A program made the translations under genes and the position numbers. The notes under the pieces are model-generated. The model was not told the DNA's origin, made no database searches, and worked only from the letters and a program-made list of their open reading frames with translations. Shown in pieces: positions 7,993 to 17,124 of a stretch of 36,701 bases of DNA. Position 1 is the first letter of the stretch. Every line of letters starts with the position of its first letter. Source of the DNA: Kiritimatiellia bacterium (GTDB lineage Bacteria > Verrucomicrobiota > Kiritimatiellia > RFP12 > UBA1067); contig JAFUEM010000022.1 in assembly GCA_017463935.1 (NCBI GenBank), forward strand, positions 1-36,701. Reading direction: 5' to 3'.

Positions 7993-8610
7993 ATGATCAG
8001 AGTTGCGGTTATAGACGACCATGCGGTCGTGAGGATGGGGCTCAAGTACGCCATATCGCTCGAGAGCGACATGGAGTTCGTGGGCGAGCTGACGGACGGC
8101 GAGGGCGCGGCGGCGTTTCTCGTCACGGAAAAGCCGGACGTCATCCTGCTGGACATCCGCATGCCGAAGGTGGACGGCCTCGCCGCGCTCGCGTCGATGC
8201 TCGCCGTCAAGCCGTCCGTGAAAGTCATCATGCTGACGACGAGCGAGGCGGACGACGACATCTACCGGGCGATCAAGCTCGGCGCGAAGGGCTATGTCGT
8301 CAAGGACCGCGATTCCGACAGCATCCTCCGGGCGATCCGCCAGGTGGCGTCCGGCGGGAAGTGCTTCCCCGACGAGGTGATGAAGCTCTTTCACGAGCGG
8401 GCGATGACGCCCGACCTCACGGCGCGCGAGCGCGAGGTGCTGGAGGTGATGGCGAAGGGCCTCTCGAACCAGGAGATCGGCGAGGTGCTGTCGATTTCGC
8501 CGGAATCCGTGAAGATTCATCTGAAGCACATCTTCGAGAAGCTCGGCGTCACCAAGCGCGTCGAATGCGCGCTCGTCGCGCAGCGCCGCGGCTTCCTCAA
8601 GGACGCGTGA
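7993..8610 (+). CDS. NarL/LuxR-family response regulator 1
   Basis: The 205-residue regulator has an N-terminal receiver domain with the acidic pair D8-D9, the phosphoacceptor D54 (ILLDIRMP), a Thr switch (LTTSE) and K102-type lysine (YVVKD). A C-terminal LuxR-type helix-turn-helix follows (LTAREREVLEVMAKGLSNQEIGEVL...VKIHLKHIFEKLGV). It should be phosphorylated by HK1 and bind DNA as a dimer. It lies 12 bp after HK1 with AAAGG upstream of ATG. A dyad operator begins 4 bp after its stop. RR2 (34103-34714) is a paralogue of nearly equal length. Confidence 0.94.
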   Translation: MIRVAVIDDHAVVRMGLKYAISLESDMEFVGELTDGEGAAAFLVTEKPDVILLDIRMPKVDGLAALASMLAVKPSVKVIMLTTSEADDDIYRAIKLGAKGYVVKDRDSDSILRAIRQVASGGKCFPDEVMKLFHERAMTPDLTAREREVLEVMAKGLSNQEIGEVLSISPESVKIHLKHIFEKLGVTKRVECALVAQRRGFLKDA

Positions 8611-8613
8611 GGA

Positions 8614-8632
8614 AATACCCCGTTCGGGGAAT
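8614..8632 (+). promoter_or_regulatory. Locus operator, copy 1
   Basis: AATACCCCGTTCGGGGAAT has perfect CCCCG/CGGGG arms around TT. The dyad centre (8623.5) is 34 bp from the centre of the -10 box at 8655-8660, which places it near -43 and over the missing -35 element. It matches copy 6 at 14 of 19 positions. Confidence 0.7.
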
Positions 8633-8651
8633 GCGCGAGGGAGGGGGGTTG

Positions 8652-8687
8652 TGGTAAAATTACGGCATACATCAGGAAAGAAAGGAG
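8652..8687 (+). promoter_or_regulatory. Extended -10 promoter and strong RBS of surface protein A
   Basis: TGGTAAAAT (8652-8660) is an extended -10 without a good -35. AGGAG at 8683-8687 lies 6 bp before ATG 8694. The block GTTGTGG-(T/C)A(A/T)AATT recurs at 34776-34790 after RR2, so the two regulator-proximal promoters are related. Confidence 0.7.
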
Positions 8688-8693
8688 AATACA

Positions 8694-11030
8694 ATGAAAA
8701 AAGCACTATCACTGGCAATCGCACTCTTCGCTTCGGCTATGGCCGCGAAGGGGGCGACGTATAATTACGAGGTCGTCAGCGGGCACTCGACGAATACGTG
8801 GACGCAAGCCAGCACGGATACGACGAACGGCTACAGGTGGTCGGATGTAAATAACTGGCTTGATACGTCTGCAATTGTTGAAAACGGGAAATATGCGTTC
8901 TTCAATCGGGGGGAGGGTTCGGATGTTGCTCTCAATGCCGTAACCCGTGCAACCGGTATCATAGTTGCGGAAGATGCCGGGGCTGTGAAAATCAAAGCAA
9001 ATGCCAACTCGTATTTTCTCGGTTTGCGCAGGAATGGCGATAAATACCCGAATATCATCAATCTATCTGCGCATCCTATTTTTGTAGATGCCTATGTCCA
9101 ATTCTCATATGGTCAGGGTGCGCAGACCGTGGGTGTGATGCCAGGCGTGGTATTCAATAGACCGGTGACTTTCGAGAGTGGTGTAAACCAATTTAATTTC
9201 TATGACGGTGACACCTCGAAGTCAGAGGAAATGAACACCACACTCATCAGTAATTCTATGGCTAATGTTACAAGAATTTATCAGCTCCCTAATCACAAGG
9301 TCGTCCTGGATGGCGCGAACGCCTCGCTTTCGTGCGGAACGTACAATCTGCGCGCTCCGCTCGTCGTGAATGGCGGCACGTTGGCTTTTTCGTCAATGGT
9401 GCTTCAGAACAACCCGACGATTACGCTTACGGATGCAACCGTCAAGACTGCGGACTTGAACAATACATTTGATGCTACGATTAACGTGAATGGTTCTTTG
9501 ACGCTCGATACGACGGGTGGTGACCTTGTCGTCGGCGCGATGACGTATGGCGCTGATGCGACTTCTCTTACATTGACTGGCGGCGGATCTTTCGCATTCA
9601 AAAGCGGCGCGGCGCATCTGTTTGACTCTGTGACGATCACAGGGGAGGATGCGATGACGCTTAAATCCTGGCCTCTTGCAGAAGGAAAGAAAATGAAACT
9701 TGCGACTGGCGCGACAATCGGCACGGCTTCCACCTACACGCTCAAGGTGTCCAAGAGCGCGAAGGTTGTGACAGCGGCAGACTTCCAGGAAATCCCGGCT
9801 TCTGGCGGAGTTGCCACAATTACGGTTTTAGATGATGCCGAAGACAGCACGCTTCAAGTCGTCACTGTTACTTATCCTAATTATGTGACATTTACGACAA
9901 CTGGCACTGGCGACAATGACACATTCTACATGAATACGACGACCAAGTGGAGCAATAATGACGTTGCGCAATTCAGTTATGATTATCTAGTGGCTCCGAA
10001 CGCAGCAACATATCTTCGCTCCAGCAAGCCATCTTCAGATGTCGTGAAGTTCAACGGCAAATCACTGACCTTGAAAGGCGCGAGTTCCTCCAATGAGGCG
10101 CTGGCGATGCAAAAGTGCACAAGCGCAGAGTTTGACAAACTTGTCTTTCTTGACTATTCGGGCTACCGGCTGGGAGGAAATGGCTCTAACAGCAATGGCA
10201 AGACGCATACGGTCAAAGGCAATCTCGTTGTAGCCAGCGAAACTGTGACGTTCTATTCGGAAGCCAGACGCATCTTCAGTCACGAGAGCGGTAGCATTTC
10301 GGGCGACGGTGCGTTGAAGTTGGCGATGGCTGGCACGACAGATGGTATCTTTCAACTCTATCAGGACAACTCCGGATTTACCGGCACAATCGAGGTCAAC
10401 GGCACGGGGACGACAGCCAAGTTTGACGATGCCGATGGCGTTGGCGGGAACCCTGATGTCGTTCAGGAGAAGGGACTTAATATTGCCTATGGCACGGTCG
10501 AGTTCACGGCGACAGAAGCATTGAAAATTGATCAACCCAATCGTGGACTTTACACTTATGTGAGCGGTACGATTTCAAATGCTTATGATGTGACATGGAT
10601 GGGGCCTGTCGGTTTCTCCAATGATGCGACGCTCACTAAGAAAGGTGATGGCAAACTCATACTTGCGGGCAGAAGCACGGCGGCGGGGACGATTGCAGTA
10701 AGCGAAGGTGCGGTTGTTGCTGCTAATCCGTATGCGGCAGGTTTGATTACTGTGACTGGAACGGCCATGCTTCCCTCTCTCACGCCTACGGCCGAGGAGG
10801 AGGCTGCTAAGAAATTTGCTGCGAAGAACTGGCTGTTTGTGCCCGATGGTTCAATTGATAGCACTCCCGAGGAGAACCTTGGACGCATGACGGACAGGGG
10901 ATGGCAGGATTTGAAGAAATATGGCCTTGAAAACAAGTGGGTGGTTGAACTGGGGCAGTATGCTGTGGACGGCGGTGTTATGCTCACGGTCTCCGGCAAG
11001 ATCCGCGGCTTTGTGATTGTCATTCGCTGA
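8694..11030 (+). CDS. Exported beta-strand-repeat surface protein A
   Basis: A 778-residue protein with a clear signal peptide (about 1-21) and a Thr/Gly/Asn-rich beta-solenoid-like body. Two related modules start near residues 25 and 398, each with a W-S-(D/N)-x-N tract. A segment near residue 646 (KKGDGKLILAG...GTIAVSEGAVV) fits the autotransporter-associated beta-strand repeat. No C-terminal beta-barrel is visible; the protein ends GKIRGFVIVIR, which resembles the end of surface protein C. The coding sequence is clearly AT-richer than its neighbours (26 G/C of 60 in 9001-9060). Its place ahead of GH115 suggests adhesion to or display on plant fibre, but no catalytic motif is seen. Confidence 0.75.
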   Translation: MKKALSLAIALFASAMAAKGATYNYEVVSGHSTNTWTQASTDTTNGYRWSDVNNWLDTSAIVENGKYAFFNRGEGSDVALNAVTRATGIIVAEDAGAVKIKANANSYFLGLRRNGDKYPNIINLSAHPIFVDAYVQFSYGQGAQTVGVMPGVVFNRPVTFESGVNQFNFYDGDTSKSEEMNTTLISNSMANVTRIYQLPNHKVVLDGANASLSCGTYNLRAPLVVNGGTLAFSSMVLQNNPTITLTDATVKTADLNNTFDATINVNGSLTLDTTGGDLVVGAMTYGADATSLTLTGGGSFAFKSGAAHLFDSVTITGEDAMTLKSWPLAEGKKMKLATGATIGTASTYTLKVSKSAKVVTAADFQEIPASGGVATITVLDDAEDSTLQVVTVTYPNYVTFTTTGTGDNDTFYMNTTTKWSNNDVAQFSYDYLVAPNAATYLRSSKPSSDVVKFNGKSLTLKGASSSNEALAMQKCTSAEFDKLVFLDYSGYRLGGNGSNSNGKTHTVKGNLVVASETVTFYSEARRIFSHESGSISGDGALKLAMAGTTDGIFQLYQDNSGFTGTIEVNGTGTTAKFDDADGVGGNPDVVQEKGLNIAYGTVEFTATEALKIDQPNRGLYTYVSGTISNAYDVTWMGPVGFSNDATLTKKGDGKLILAGRSTAAGTIAVSEGAVVAANPYAAGLITVTGTAMLPSLTPTAEEEAAKKFAAKNWLFVPDGSIDSTPEENLGRMTDRGWQDLKKYGLENKWVVELGQYAVDGGVMLTVSGKIRGFVIVIR

Positions 11031-11058
11031 AAAAGCAGTTGAACAGGTTTAAAATCCG

Positions 11059-14000
11059 ATGAAAAAGGCGGCGCTTGTAATTGCGGTAGGTGTACTATGC
11101 GCATTTGCCGCGTACCCGATGGACAATCCGGGGATTGCGGGGAAGAATCTTTCGACTCGTCGCTTCACCCTCGTCAAGGACGGCAAGCCGCGCTGCGCGA
11201 TCGTCGATGAGACGGGCGAAAAGGCGGTGGCTCTCGCGTCCGCCAACCTCGCCAAGGACTTCGCGCGCGTGACGGGCGCGCTGCCTCCTGCGGAAAGCGA
11301 CAGGAAGATCGTCGTCCGCATCGACCCCGCCTTGAAGGGGAAGCGCGAGATGTACGTCATGAAGGTGACGTCGGACGCGCTCGTGATTTCCGGCAGCGAC
11401 CGGCGCGGCGCGGTATATGGAATATACGAGCTCTCCGAGCAAATAGGCGTCAATCCCTGGTACGACTGGGCGGACGCGCCGCTTCCGAAGCACACCACGC
11501 TCGCCATCGACAAGGGCGAGTACACGAACGGCGAGCCCGCCGTGCGCTATCGCGGCATTTTCCTGAACGACGAGGCGCCATGCTTGACCGGATGGGTCAA
11601 GAACACATACGGCACGAACTACGGCGACCACAGGTTCTATGAACGCGTCGGCGAATTGATACTACGACTTCGCGGCAACTTCCTCTGGCCCGCAATGTGG
11701 TGCTGGGCATTCTACGCAGACGATCCGGAAAACTCCAAAACGCTTGACGCCATGGGCGTAATCGTCGGCACGTCCCACCACGAGCCAATGGCGCGCAACC
11801 ATCAGGAATACGCGCGCCGCCGCAAGGAGATTGGCGCCTGGAACTACAGGACGAACAAAGATGCGCTCGACACATTCTTTGCAGAAGGCGTCAGGCGCAT
11901 GAAAGACACGGAAGACGTCGTCACAATCGGCATGCGCGGCGACGGCGACGAGGCGATGGACGACGCGGGAAACCTCGAATTGATGCGCACCATCATATCG
12001 AACCAGCGCGCCATCATCGAACGCGAAACCGGCAAGAGCGCGGCGGAAGTGCCGCAGGTCTGGGCGCTCTACAAGGAAGTCCAGGACGATTTCGACAGCG
12101 GGCTTCGTCCGCCGGACGATGTCACGATTCTTCTTTGCGACGACAACTGGGGCAATGTGCGCAGGCTACCTCCCGCCGCCGAGTGGAAGCGTCCGGGCGG
12201 GTGGGGCCTGTACTACCATGTCGATTACGTCGGCGCGCCACGCAATTCGAAGTTCATCAACTGCACAAGCGCGATGTCGATGTGGGAGCAGATGTCACTT
12301 GCATATGAATACGGCGTGGACCGGCTCTGGATCCTGAACGTCGGCGACTTGAAGCCGATGGAGTATCCGATCTCCCTCTTCCTCGACATGGCGTGGAATC
12401 CGACGAAGTACACGCCAAAGACGCTTCATGATTTCACCGTCCGCTTTTGTGAACGGCTCTTCGGCAAGAAGGAGGCGAAGGAGGCCGCGCGCATCCTCGA
12501 CACGACTTCGCGCTGGGCGTGCCGCTGCACGCCGGAGATGCTGAACAAGGACACGTTCGACCTCGCGTCCGGCGAATGGGAGAAGGTCGCGGCGGACTAT
12601 GCCAAGCTTGCGAAGGACGCCGACGCGCAGTTTGCGCGGCTTCACGACGACGCCAAGGCCGCCTACTTCCAGATCATCCTCTTTCACGTCAAGGCGATGG
12701 CGAACCTCTACGAGATGTACTATTCGCAGGCGATGAACTGGAGCTTGGGGGCGAGTGAGGCGGATCAAGCGAACGGGGACGCGGTCAACTTCTGGGCGGA
12801 CAGGGTCGAAGCCGCGTTCAGGCGGCACGGCGATCTTTGCGCAGCGTACAACTTCAAGGTCTCCGGCGGGAAGTGGAACGGATTCGCCAACCAGAAGGTC
12901 ATCGGCTACACCTCCTGGAGCGACGGTTTCCCGTGCGATACGTGCCCGAAGGTGAAGCGCGCCGGAGCGGCGGCAGAGGCCGAGGCGCGTGCAGAGCGGG
13001 CGGCGGCGCTTCTTGCCGCGAAGGAGCCGCGCATCTATTCCATCCAGCGGTCGCAGTCGTACGACGCGAACATGGGCGAGAACTGGTGGATGCGCCGCCA
13101 CGACGCGATCCTCGAGCGGCTGAAGACGGAGAAGGAATTCGACCTCGTCCTGGTCGGCGATTCGATCACCCACCGCTGGGAGCGCCACGGCAAGGATGCG
13201 TACGTGCAGGTGACGAACGAACTCAAGGTGCTGAACCTCGGCTTTGGCGCGGATTGCGTGAAGAACCTCCTGTGGCGCCTTCGCAGCGGCGAACTGGACG
13301 GCTACCGCGCCAAGGCCGTGCAGCTGATGATCGGCACAAACAACGGCGCGAACGAGCCGGCGGAGGAGACGGCCGCGCAGATCCGCGCGTGCCTGAGGGA
13401 AATTCGCGAACGCCAGCCGCAGGCCAAGATACTCCTCTGCCCGATTCTGCCGCGCGGCACGCCGGACAGCGTCGAGCGCGGCAAGAACGACGCGGTCAAC
13501 AAGCTCCTCGAACCGCTCTGCGACGGCAAGACGATCGTCTGGACCGACTGGAGCGGATTCTTCACGCTTCCTGACGGACGGCTTCGTCCCGATCTTCAGG
13601 ACGACGGGCTTCATCCAAATGCGAAAGGGTATGCGGCTTGGGCGAAGGTCGCGCTGCCGAAGTGGAAGGCGGCGTGCGGAAAGGGAGATGGGCGAGAGAC
13701 ATTGGACGCAAGACGCATGAAGGATCAGCCGGTCTCTCGTCTCGCATCTCGCGTTGCAAAGCCCGTTGCAACGACCATCGAGGCGAAGGACTATGACTCC
13801 GCCATTGCGCCGAAGGGCTTTCGCTGGGAGTTTTTGCCGGGGCTAGGGCGCGGCAAAGGCGCAATGGAAGTTTTCCCAAGGCTTGAAGCGCCAACAGGCG
13901 CGAAGCTTGTCTATTCCGTTGAAGTTCCCGCCGACGCCCAAGCGTTAACTGTTGCAGTGACAACGCGCTCGTCGCTCGCGTTCGCCAGAAGCGAGGGACA

Positions 14001-14241
14001 TCGCTATGAAGTCCGGCTCGGCGGCGGCGAAGCAAAGCTCGTCAATTTCAACGGCAATCTAAACGAAAAGCCGGAGAACTGCTATAGCGTATTCTATCCG
14101 ACCGTCGCGCGCCGCATCGTCGAAAAAAAGGTCCGCTTCGACTCTATCGGGCCGCGAAACGCCGATGGCCGCATCTCTCTCGAGATATGTCCGCTCGACC
14201 AAGGCATCGCATTCGAGAAGATAGAACTTGGTTTCCCGTAA
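11059..14241 (+). CDS. GH115 alpha-glucuronidase with inserted SGNH esterase
   Basis: The 1060-residue exported enzyme has a signal peptide (about 1-18). Residues about 30-640 form a GH115 xylan alpha-1,2-glucuronidase (YRGIFLNDEAP, LRLRGNFLWPAMW, VIVGTSHHEPMARN, ALYKEVQDDFDSG, CDDNWGNVRRLP, LNVGDLKPMEYP). About 675-870 is an SGNH/GDSL hydrolase with S702 in GDSIT and D849/H852 in DGLHPNAKGY. About 905-1058 resembles the GH115 C-terminal beta-sandwich (WEFLPGLGRGKGA). It should remove (methyl)glucuronic acid and, by inference, acetyl or other ester groups from xylan. ATG 11059 follows surface protein A by 28 bp without a good RBS. Confidence 0.9.
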   Translation: MKKAALVIAVGVLCAFAAYPMDNPGIAGKNLSTRRFTLVKDGKPRCAIVDETGEKAVALASANLAKDFARVTGALPPAESDRKIVVRIDPALKGKREMYVMKVTSDALVISGSDRRGAVYGIYELSEQIGVNPWYDWADAPLPKHTTLAIDKGEYTNGEPAVRYRGIFLNDEAPCLTGWVKNTYGTNYGDHRFYERVGELILRLRGNFLWPAMWCWAFYADDPENSKTLDAMGVIVGTSHHEPMARNHQEYARRRKEIGAWNYRTNKDALDTFFAEGVRRMKDTEDVVTIGMRGDGDEAMDDAGNLELMRTIISNQRAIIERETGKSAAEVPQVWALYKEVQDDFDSGLRPPDDVTILLCDDNWGNVRRLPPAAEWKRPGGWGLYYHVDYVGAPRNSKFINCTSAMSMWEQMSLAYEYGVDRLWILNVGDLKPMEYPISLFLDMAWNPTKYTPKTLHDFTVRFCERLFGKKEAKEAARILDTTSRWACRCTPEMLNKDTFDLASGEWEKVAADYAKLAKDADAQFARLHDDAKAAYFQIILFHVKAMANLYEMYYSQAMNWSLGASEADQANGDAVNFWADRVEAAFRRHGDLCAAYNFKVSGGKWNGFANQKVIGYTSWSDGFPCDTCPKVKRAGAAAEAEARAERAAALLAAKEPRIYSIQRSQSYDANMGENWWMRRHDAILERLKTEKEFDLVLVGDSITHRWERHGKDAYVQVTNELKVLNLGFGADCVKNLLWRLRSGELDGYRAKAVQLMIGTNNGANEPAEETAAQIRACLREIRERQPQAKILLCPILPRGTPDSVERGKNDAVNKLLEPLCDGKTIVWTDWSGFFTLPDGRLRPDLQDDGLHPNAKGYAAWAKVALPKWKAACGKGDGRETLDARRMKDQPVSRLASRVAKPVATTIEAKDYDSAIAPKGFRWEFLPGLGRGKGAMEVFPRLEAPTGAKLVYSVEVPADAQALTVAVTTRSSLAFARSEGHRYEVRLGGGEAKLVNFNGNLNEKPENCYSVFYPTVARRIVEKKVRFDSIGPRNADGRISLEICPLDQGIAFEKIELGFP

Positions 14242-14255
14242 CCCGTTCGGGCTAT
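14237..14255 (+). promoter_or_regulatory. Locus operator, copy 2
   Basis: CGTAACCCGTTCGGGCTAT; read on the other strand it matches copy 6 (34742-34760) at 18 of 19 positions. CCCG/CGGG arms flank TT, centred at 14246.5 and 35 bp from the centre of the candidate -10 at 14279-14284. It starts inside the last two codons of the GH115-SGNH gene. Confidence 0.72.
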
Positions 14256-14278
14256 TGCCCGATGCGACGTTGAAAGAG

Positions 14279-14284
14279 TAAACT
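14279..14284 (+). promoter_or_regulatory. Candidate -10 of the GH10-GH43 (copy a) operon
   Basis: TAAACT lies 7 bp before ATG 14292. No Shine-Dalgarno sequence lies at a normal distance, so the transcript is probably leaderless. The box is weak by itself; its position relative to the operator is the main support. Confidence 0.5.
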
Positions 14285-14291
14285 TATTGTC

Positions 14292-17090
14292 ATGAAAAAC
14301 ACGCTCATTACCTCCTCTCTTTTGTCGATATTCGTCAATGCGGCGTGCGTCGCCGTCGCTTATGGCGAGCCTGTGCTCAAGGATGCTTTTGACGGGCGCT
14401 TCAGCCTCGGTGCGGCTGTGAGCGCCGGCGTATGGGAAGGCGGCCTCGTGCGCGAACGCCAGACTGTCGAGCGCCATTTCAACTCCATTACCGCCGAGAA
14501 TGAAATGAAGCCTTGCTGTCTTCAGCCGCGTGAAGGCGAGTTTCATTTCGATACGGCCGATCGCTTTGTGGCTTTCGGCGAGAAAAACAAGATGAAGACA
14601 ATCGGCCATTGCCTGGTGTGGCATCAGCAAACGCCGCGCTGGTTCTTCACCGGCAAGGATGGGCGAGACGTCGATCGCGAGACGCTCATCGCGAGAATGA
14701 GGGCGCACATCATGACCGTCGTCGGCAGGTATAAAGGGCGTGTTTACGGTTGGGACGTCGTCAACGAGGCGTTCAACGACAAAGGCGAGCTGCACGACTC
14801 GCCGTGGATGAGGATAATCGGGTCCGACTTCGTGGAACTCGCCTTCCGTTTTGCGCACGAGGCCGATCCAGACGCCGAACTTTATTACAATGACTATGGC
14901 ATGGCTTCGCCGGGCAAGCGCCGCGGGGTCGTCCGAATGGTGCGCGATTTCCGCAATCGAGGCGTCCGCATCGACGGCGTCGGGATGCAGACGCATGTCA
15001 ATCTTGCCGACCCTTCGATCGCGCAGTGGGAAGAGTCGCTCGAGGCTTTTGCCGCAGAAGGCGTGAAAGTGATGGTCACGGAGATGGATGTAAGCGCCCT
15101 TCCCAGCGCTTGGGGACTGACAGCTGAAATAACAACCCGCCACGACTACAACGAGAAATTCAATCCTTGGAGGGACGGGAAACTGCCCGGCGAAATGCAG
15201 GAAAAGCTCGCCGATCGATACGAAGAGTTCTTCAACGTCCTTTTGAAGCATTCGGACGTTGTCGATCGCGTAACGCTGTGGGGCGTCGAAGACGGCGGCA
15301 GCTGGCTAAATGATTTTCCGATGAGAGATCGCACGGATTATCCGCTCTTCTTTGGGCGCGACGGCAAGATGAAGCCGTGCGCCAGGAGAGTTGCGGAAGC
15401 GGCTCGAAAGGTCCCGCCGGAAGGCGAAAAGCGCCGCGATGCACGTATCGCGCGCTTCAGGCGCTTTGAAATGTCGGCGGAAAACCCAAAGACTCTCGCC
15501 GCAACGACTGAGGGAACATTTGCCAATCCTATTTTGGCGGGGATGTCGCCAGACCCTTCGATAACACGCAAAGGCGGCGACTACTACCTCGCCAACAGCT
15601 CGTTCAGCTACTATCCTGGAATTCCGGTGTGGCATTCGACAAATCTCGTCGATTGGGATTTTTGCGGCTACTGCGCGGCGCGTTCGAGCCAGCTGCGGCT
15701 CAAAGACGGCGTCGGCCTTTCGCAGGGCGTATTCGCGCCGGATATCAAATACAACCCGCATAACGACACTTTCTACCTTATAGTAACCGTTATCGGCGAT
15801 AGAGGCAATGTCATCTACAAGACGAAGAATCCGCGTCTCGGCTGGAGCGAGCCGATAAAGGTTCCGGTCGGAGGAATCGACCCGAGCCTGTACTTCGTCG
15901 ATGACAAAACGGCATGGATACTCAACAACGACGACGCGCCGGACAACAGGCCCGAATACGACGGCCATCGCACGGTGCGAATGCGCAAATACGACCTCGT
16001 CAAGGATGAAGTCGTGCCAGACACCGAGCGCATAATCATCAACAAAGGCGTCCGTCCTGAAGAGAAGCCGATCTGGTGCGAAGGCCCGCATCTCTACAAG
16101 ATCGACGGCAGATATTACGTGATGACGGCGGAAGGCGGGACGGCCGGCTGGCATTCCGAGGTCATTTGGAGTTCGGAGAACATCGAAGGACCCTACAAGC
16201 CGTGTCCCGTAAATCCTATTCTCACCCAGCGCGACATAAAGGACGCCGAGGTTACGTGCGCGGGCCATGCCGACATCATCGACACGCCCGAAGGCGAATG
16301 GTGGGCCGTGTTTCTGGGCGTCCTGCCGTATCGCGTCCAAGGTCGCGATTGGTGTCCGACAGGTCGCAGCACATTCCTTCTTCCCGTAAAGTGGATTGGC
16401 GCGGGCGACACACGAGAGCCGATCATCCTCGAAAAAGGCAAGCGCGTGCCAATGGTTCTCAACGCGCCAAAGTCGGGAGTCCATGTGGAAACGCAGCTCT
16501 CGAAACGCGGCAAGGCAAGCTCCGTTGACCGCGACGACTTCAAAACGGCTGCAATCGATCCAATGTGGTTTCAGGCGAGAACGCCGCAGGAAATATGGTA
16601 CCGCGCAGCTGTGAATGGACGCGCCGGACTTGAAATCGAAGCAAGACCCGTGTCGATCTACTCCAAGGGTAATCCCAGCCTGTTGTGCCGTTGGGTGAAG
16701 GGCAGCGTTTTCTCGGTGTCTGTCGCGGTGAAGTTCGACGCAAAATCGCCCGATGACTTGGCCGGGCTCGCGCTCTACCAGAACGAGCAGTGCAACTACG
16801 TGCTCGGCGTGACGGCCGGCGCGGATGCCAAGCAGAGCGTTTCGCTTTACAAGAGCGACAAGAACGGCCGGGAAACCGTCGCATCGGCCGCTTTGCCGAA
16901 GGATGGCGCGGTCATGCTCAAGGCCGAGGCGAAAAACGAGATTGTTCGCTTTTCGTGGAGCCTTGACGGGAAGCGCTGGAATCCCATCGGCGGCGCAGAA
17001 GACGCGAAGATACTCACGACCGATTATGCCGGCGGATTCGTCGGCTCTGTCGTAGGGCTCTACGCCACAACGAAATCGGATTGCCGCTAA
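14292..17090 (+). CDS. GH10 xylanase - GH43 xylosidase/arabinofuranosidase fusion, copy a
   Basis: The 932-residue exported protein has a signal peptide (about 1-25). The GH10 endoxylanase domain (about 30-375) has HCLVWHQQTPRWFF, acid/base E159 in DVVNEAFND and nucleophile E264 in VTEMDVS. The GH43 domain (about 405-720) has base D421 in SPDPSITRKG, D530 in GGIDPSLYF and acid E597 in WCEGPHLYKIDG. A C-terminal concanavalin-like sandwich (about 745-930) matches those on GH43 beta-xylosidases. It should cut the xylan backbone and trim xylose or arabinose in one polypeptide. Copy b (19872-22670) has the same length and order. It heads an operon with a symporter and an intracellular GH43. Confidence 0.93.
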   Translation: MKNTLITSSLLSIFVNAACVAVAYGEPVLKDAFDGRFSLGAAVSAGVWEGGLVRERQTVERHFNSITAENEMKPCCLQPREGEFHFDTADRFVAFGEKNKMKTIGHCLVWHQQTPRWFFTGKDGRDVDRETLIARMRAHIMTVVGRYKGRVYGWDVVNEAFNDKGELHDSPWMRIIGSDFVELAFRFAHEADPDAELYYNDYGMASPGKRRGVVRMVRDFRNRGVRIDGVGMQTHVNLADPSIAQWEESLEAFAAEGVKVMVTEMDVSALPSAWGLTAEITTRHDYNEKFNPWRDGKLPGEMQEKLADRYEEFFNVLLKHSDVVDRVTLWGVEDGGSWLNDFPMRDRTDYPLFFGRDGKMKPCARRVAEAARKVPPEGEKRRDARIARFRRFEMSAENPKTLAATTEGTFANPILAGMSPDPSITRKGGDYYLANSSFSYYPGIPVWHSTNLVDWDFCGYCAARSSQLRLKDGVGLSQGVFAPDIKYNPHNDTFYLIVTVIGDRGNVIYKTKNPRLGWSEPIKVPVGGIDPSLYFVDDKTAWILNNDDAPDNRPEYDGHRTVRMRKYDLVKDEVVPDTERIIINKGVRPEEKPIWCEGPHLYKIDGRYYVMTAEGGTAGWHSEVIWSSENIEGPYKPCPVNPILTQRDIKDAEVTCAGHADIIDTPEGEWWAVFLGVLPYRVQGRDWCPTGRSTFLLPVKWIGAGDTREPIILEKGKRVPMVLNAPKSGVHVETQLSKRGKASSVDRDDFKTAAIDPMWFQARTPQEIWYRAAVNGRAGLEIEARPVSIYSKGNPSLLCRWVKGSVFSVSVAVKFDAKSPDDLAGLALYQNEQCNYVLGVTAGADAKQSVSLYKSDKNGRETVASAALPKDGAVMLKAEAKNEIVRFSWSLDGKRWNPIGGAEDAKILTTDYAGGFVGSVVGLYATTKSDCR

Positions 17091-17124
17091 GGGCTCAAAA
17101 CCATCAAGGCCGGGAGAAACATTT

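Noticed and set aside
11050-11055. TAAAAT just before the GH115-SGNH start codon, a possible separate promoter.
   Set aside because: Only 3 bp separate it from ATG 11059, so transcription would begin inside the coding sequence, and no operator dyad lies 34 bp upstream. Co-transcription with surface protein A is simpler.
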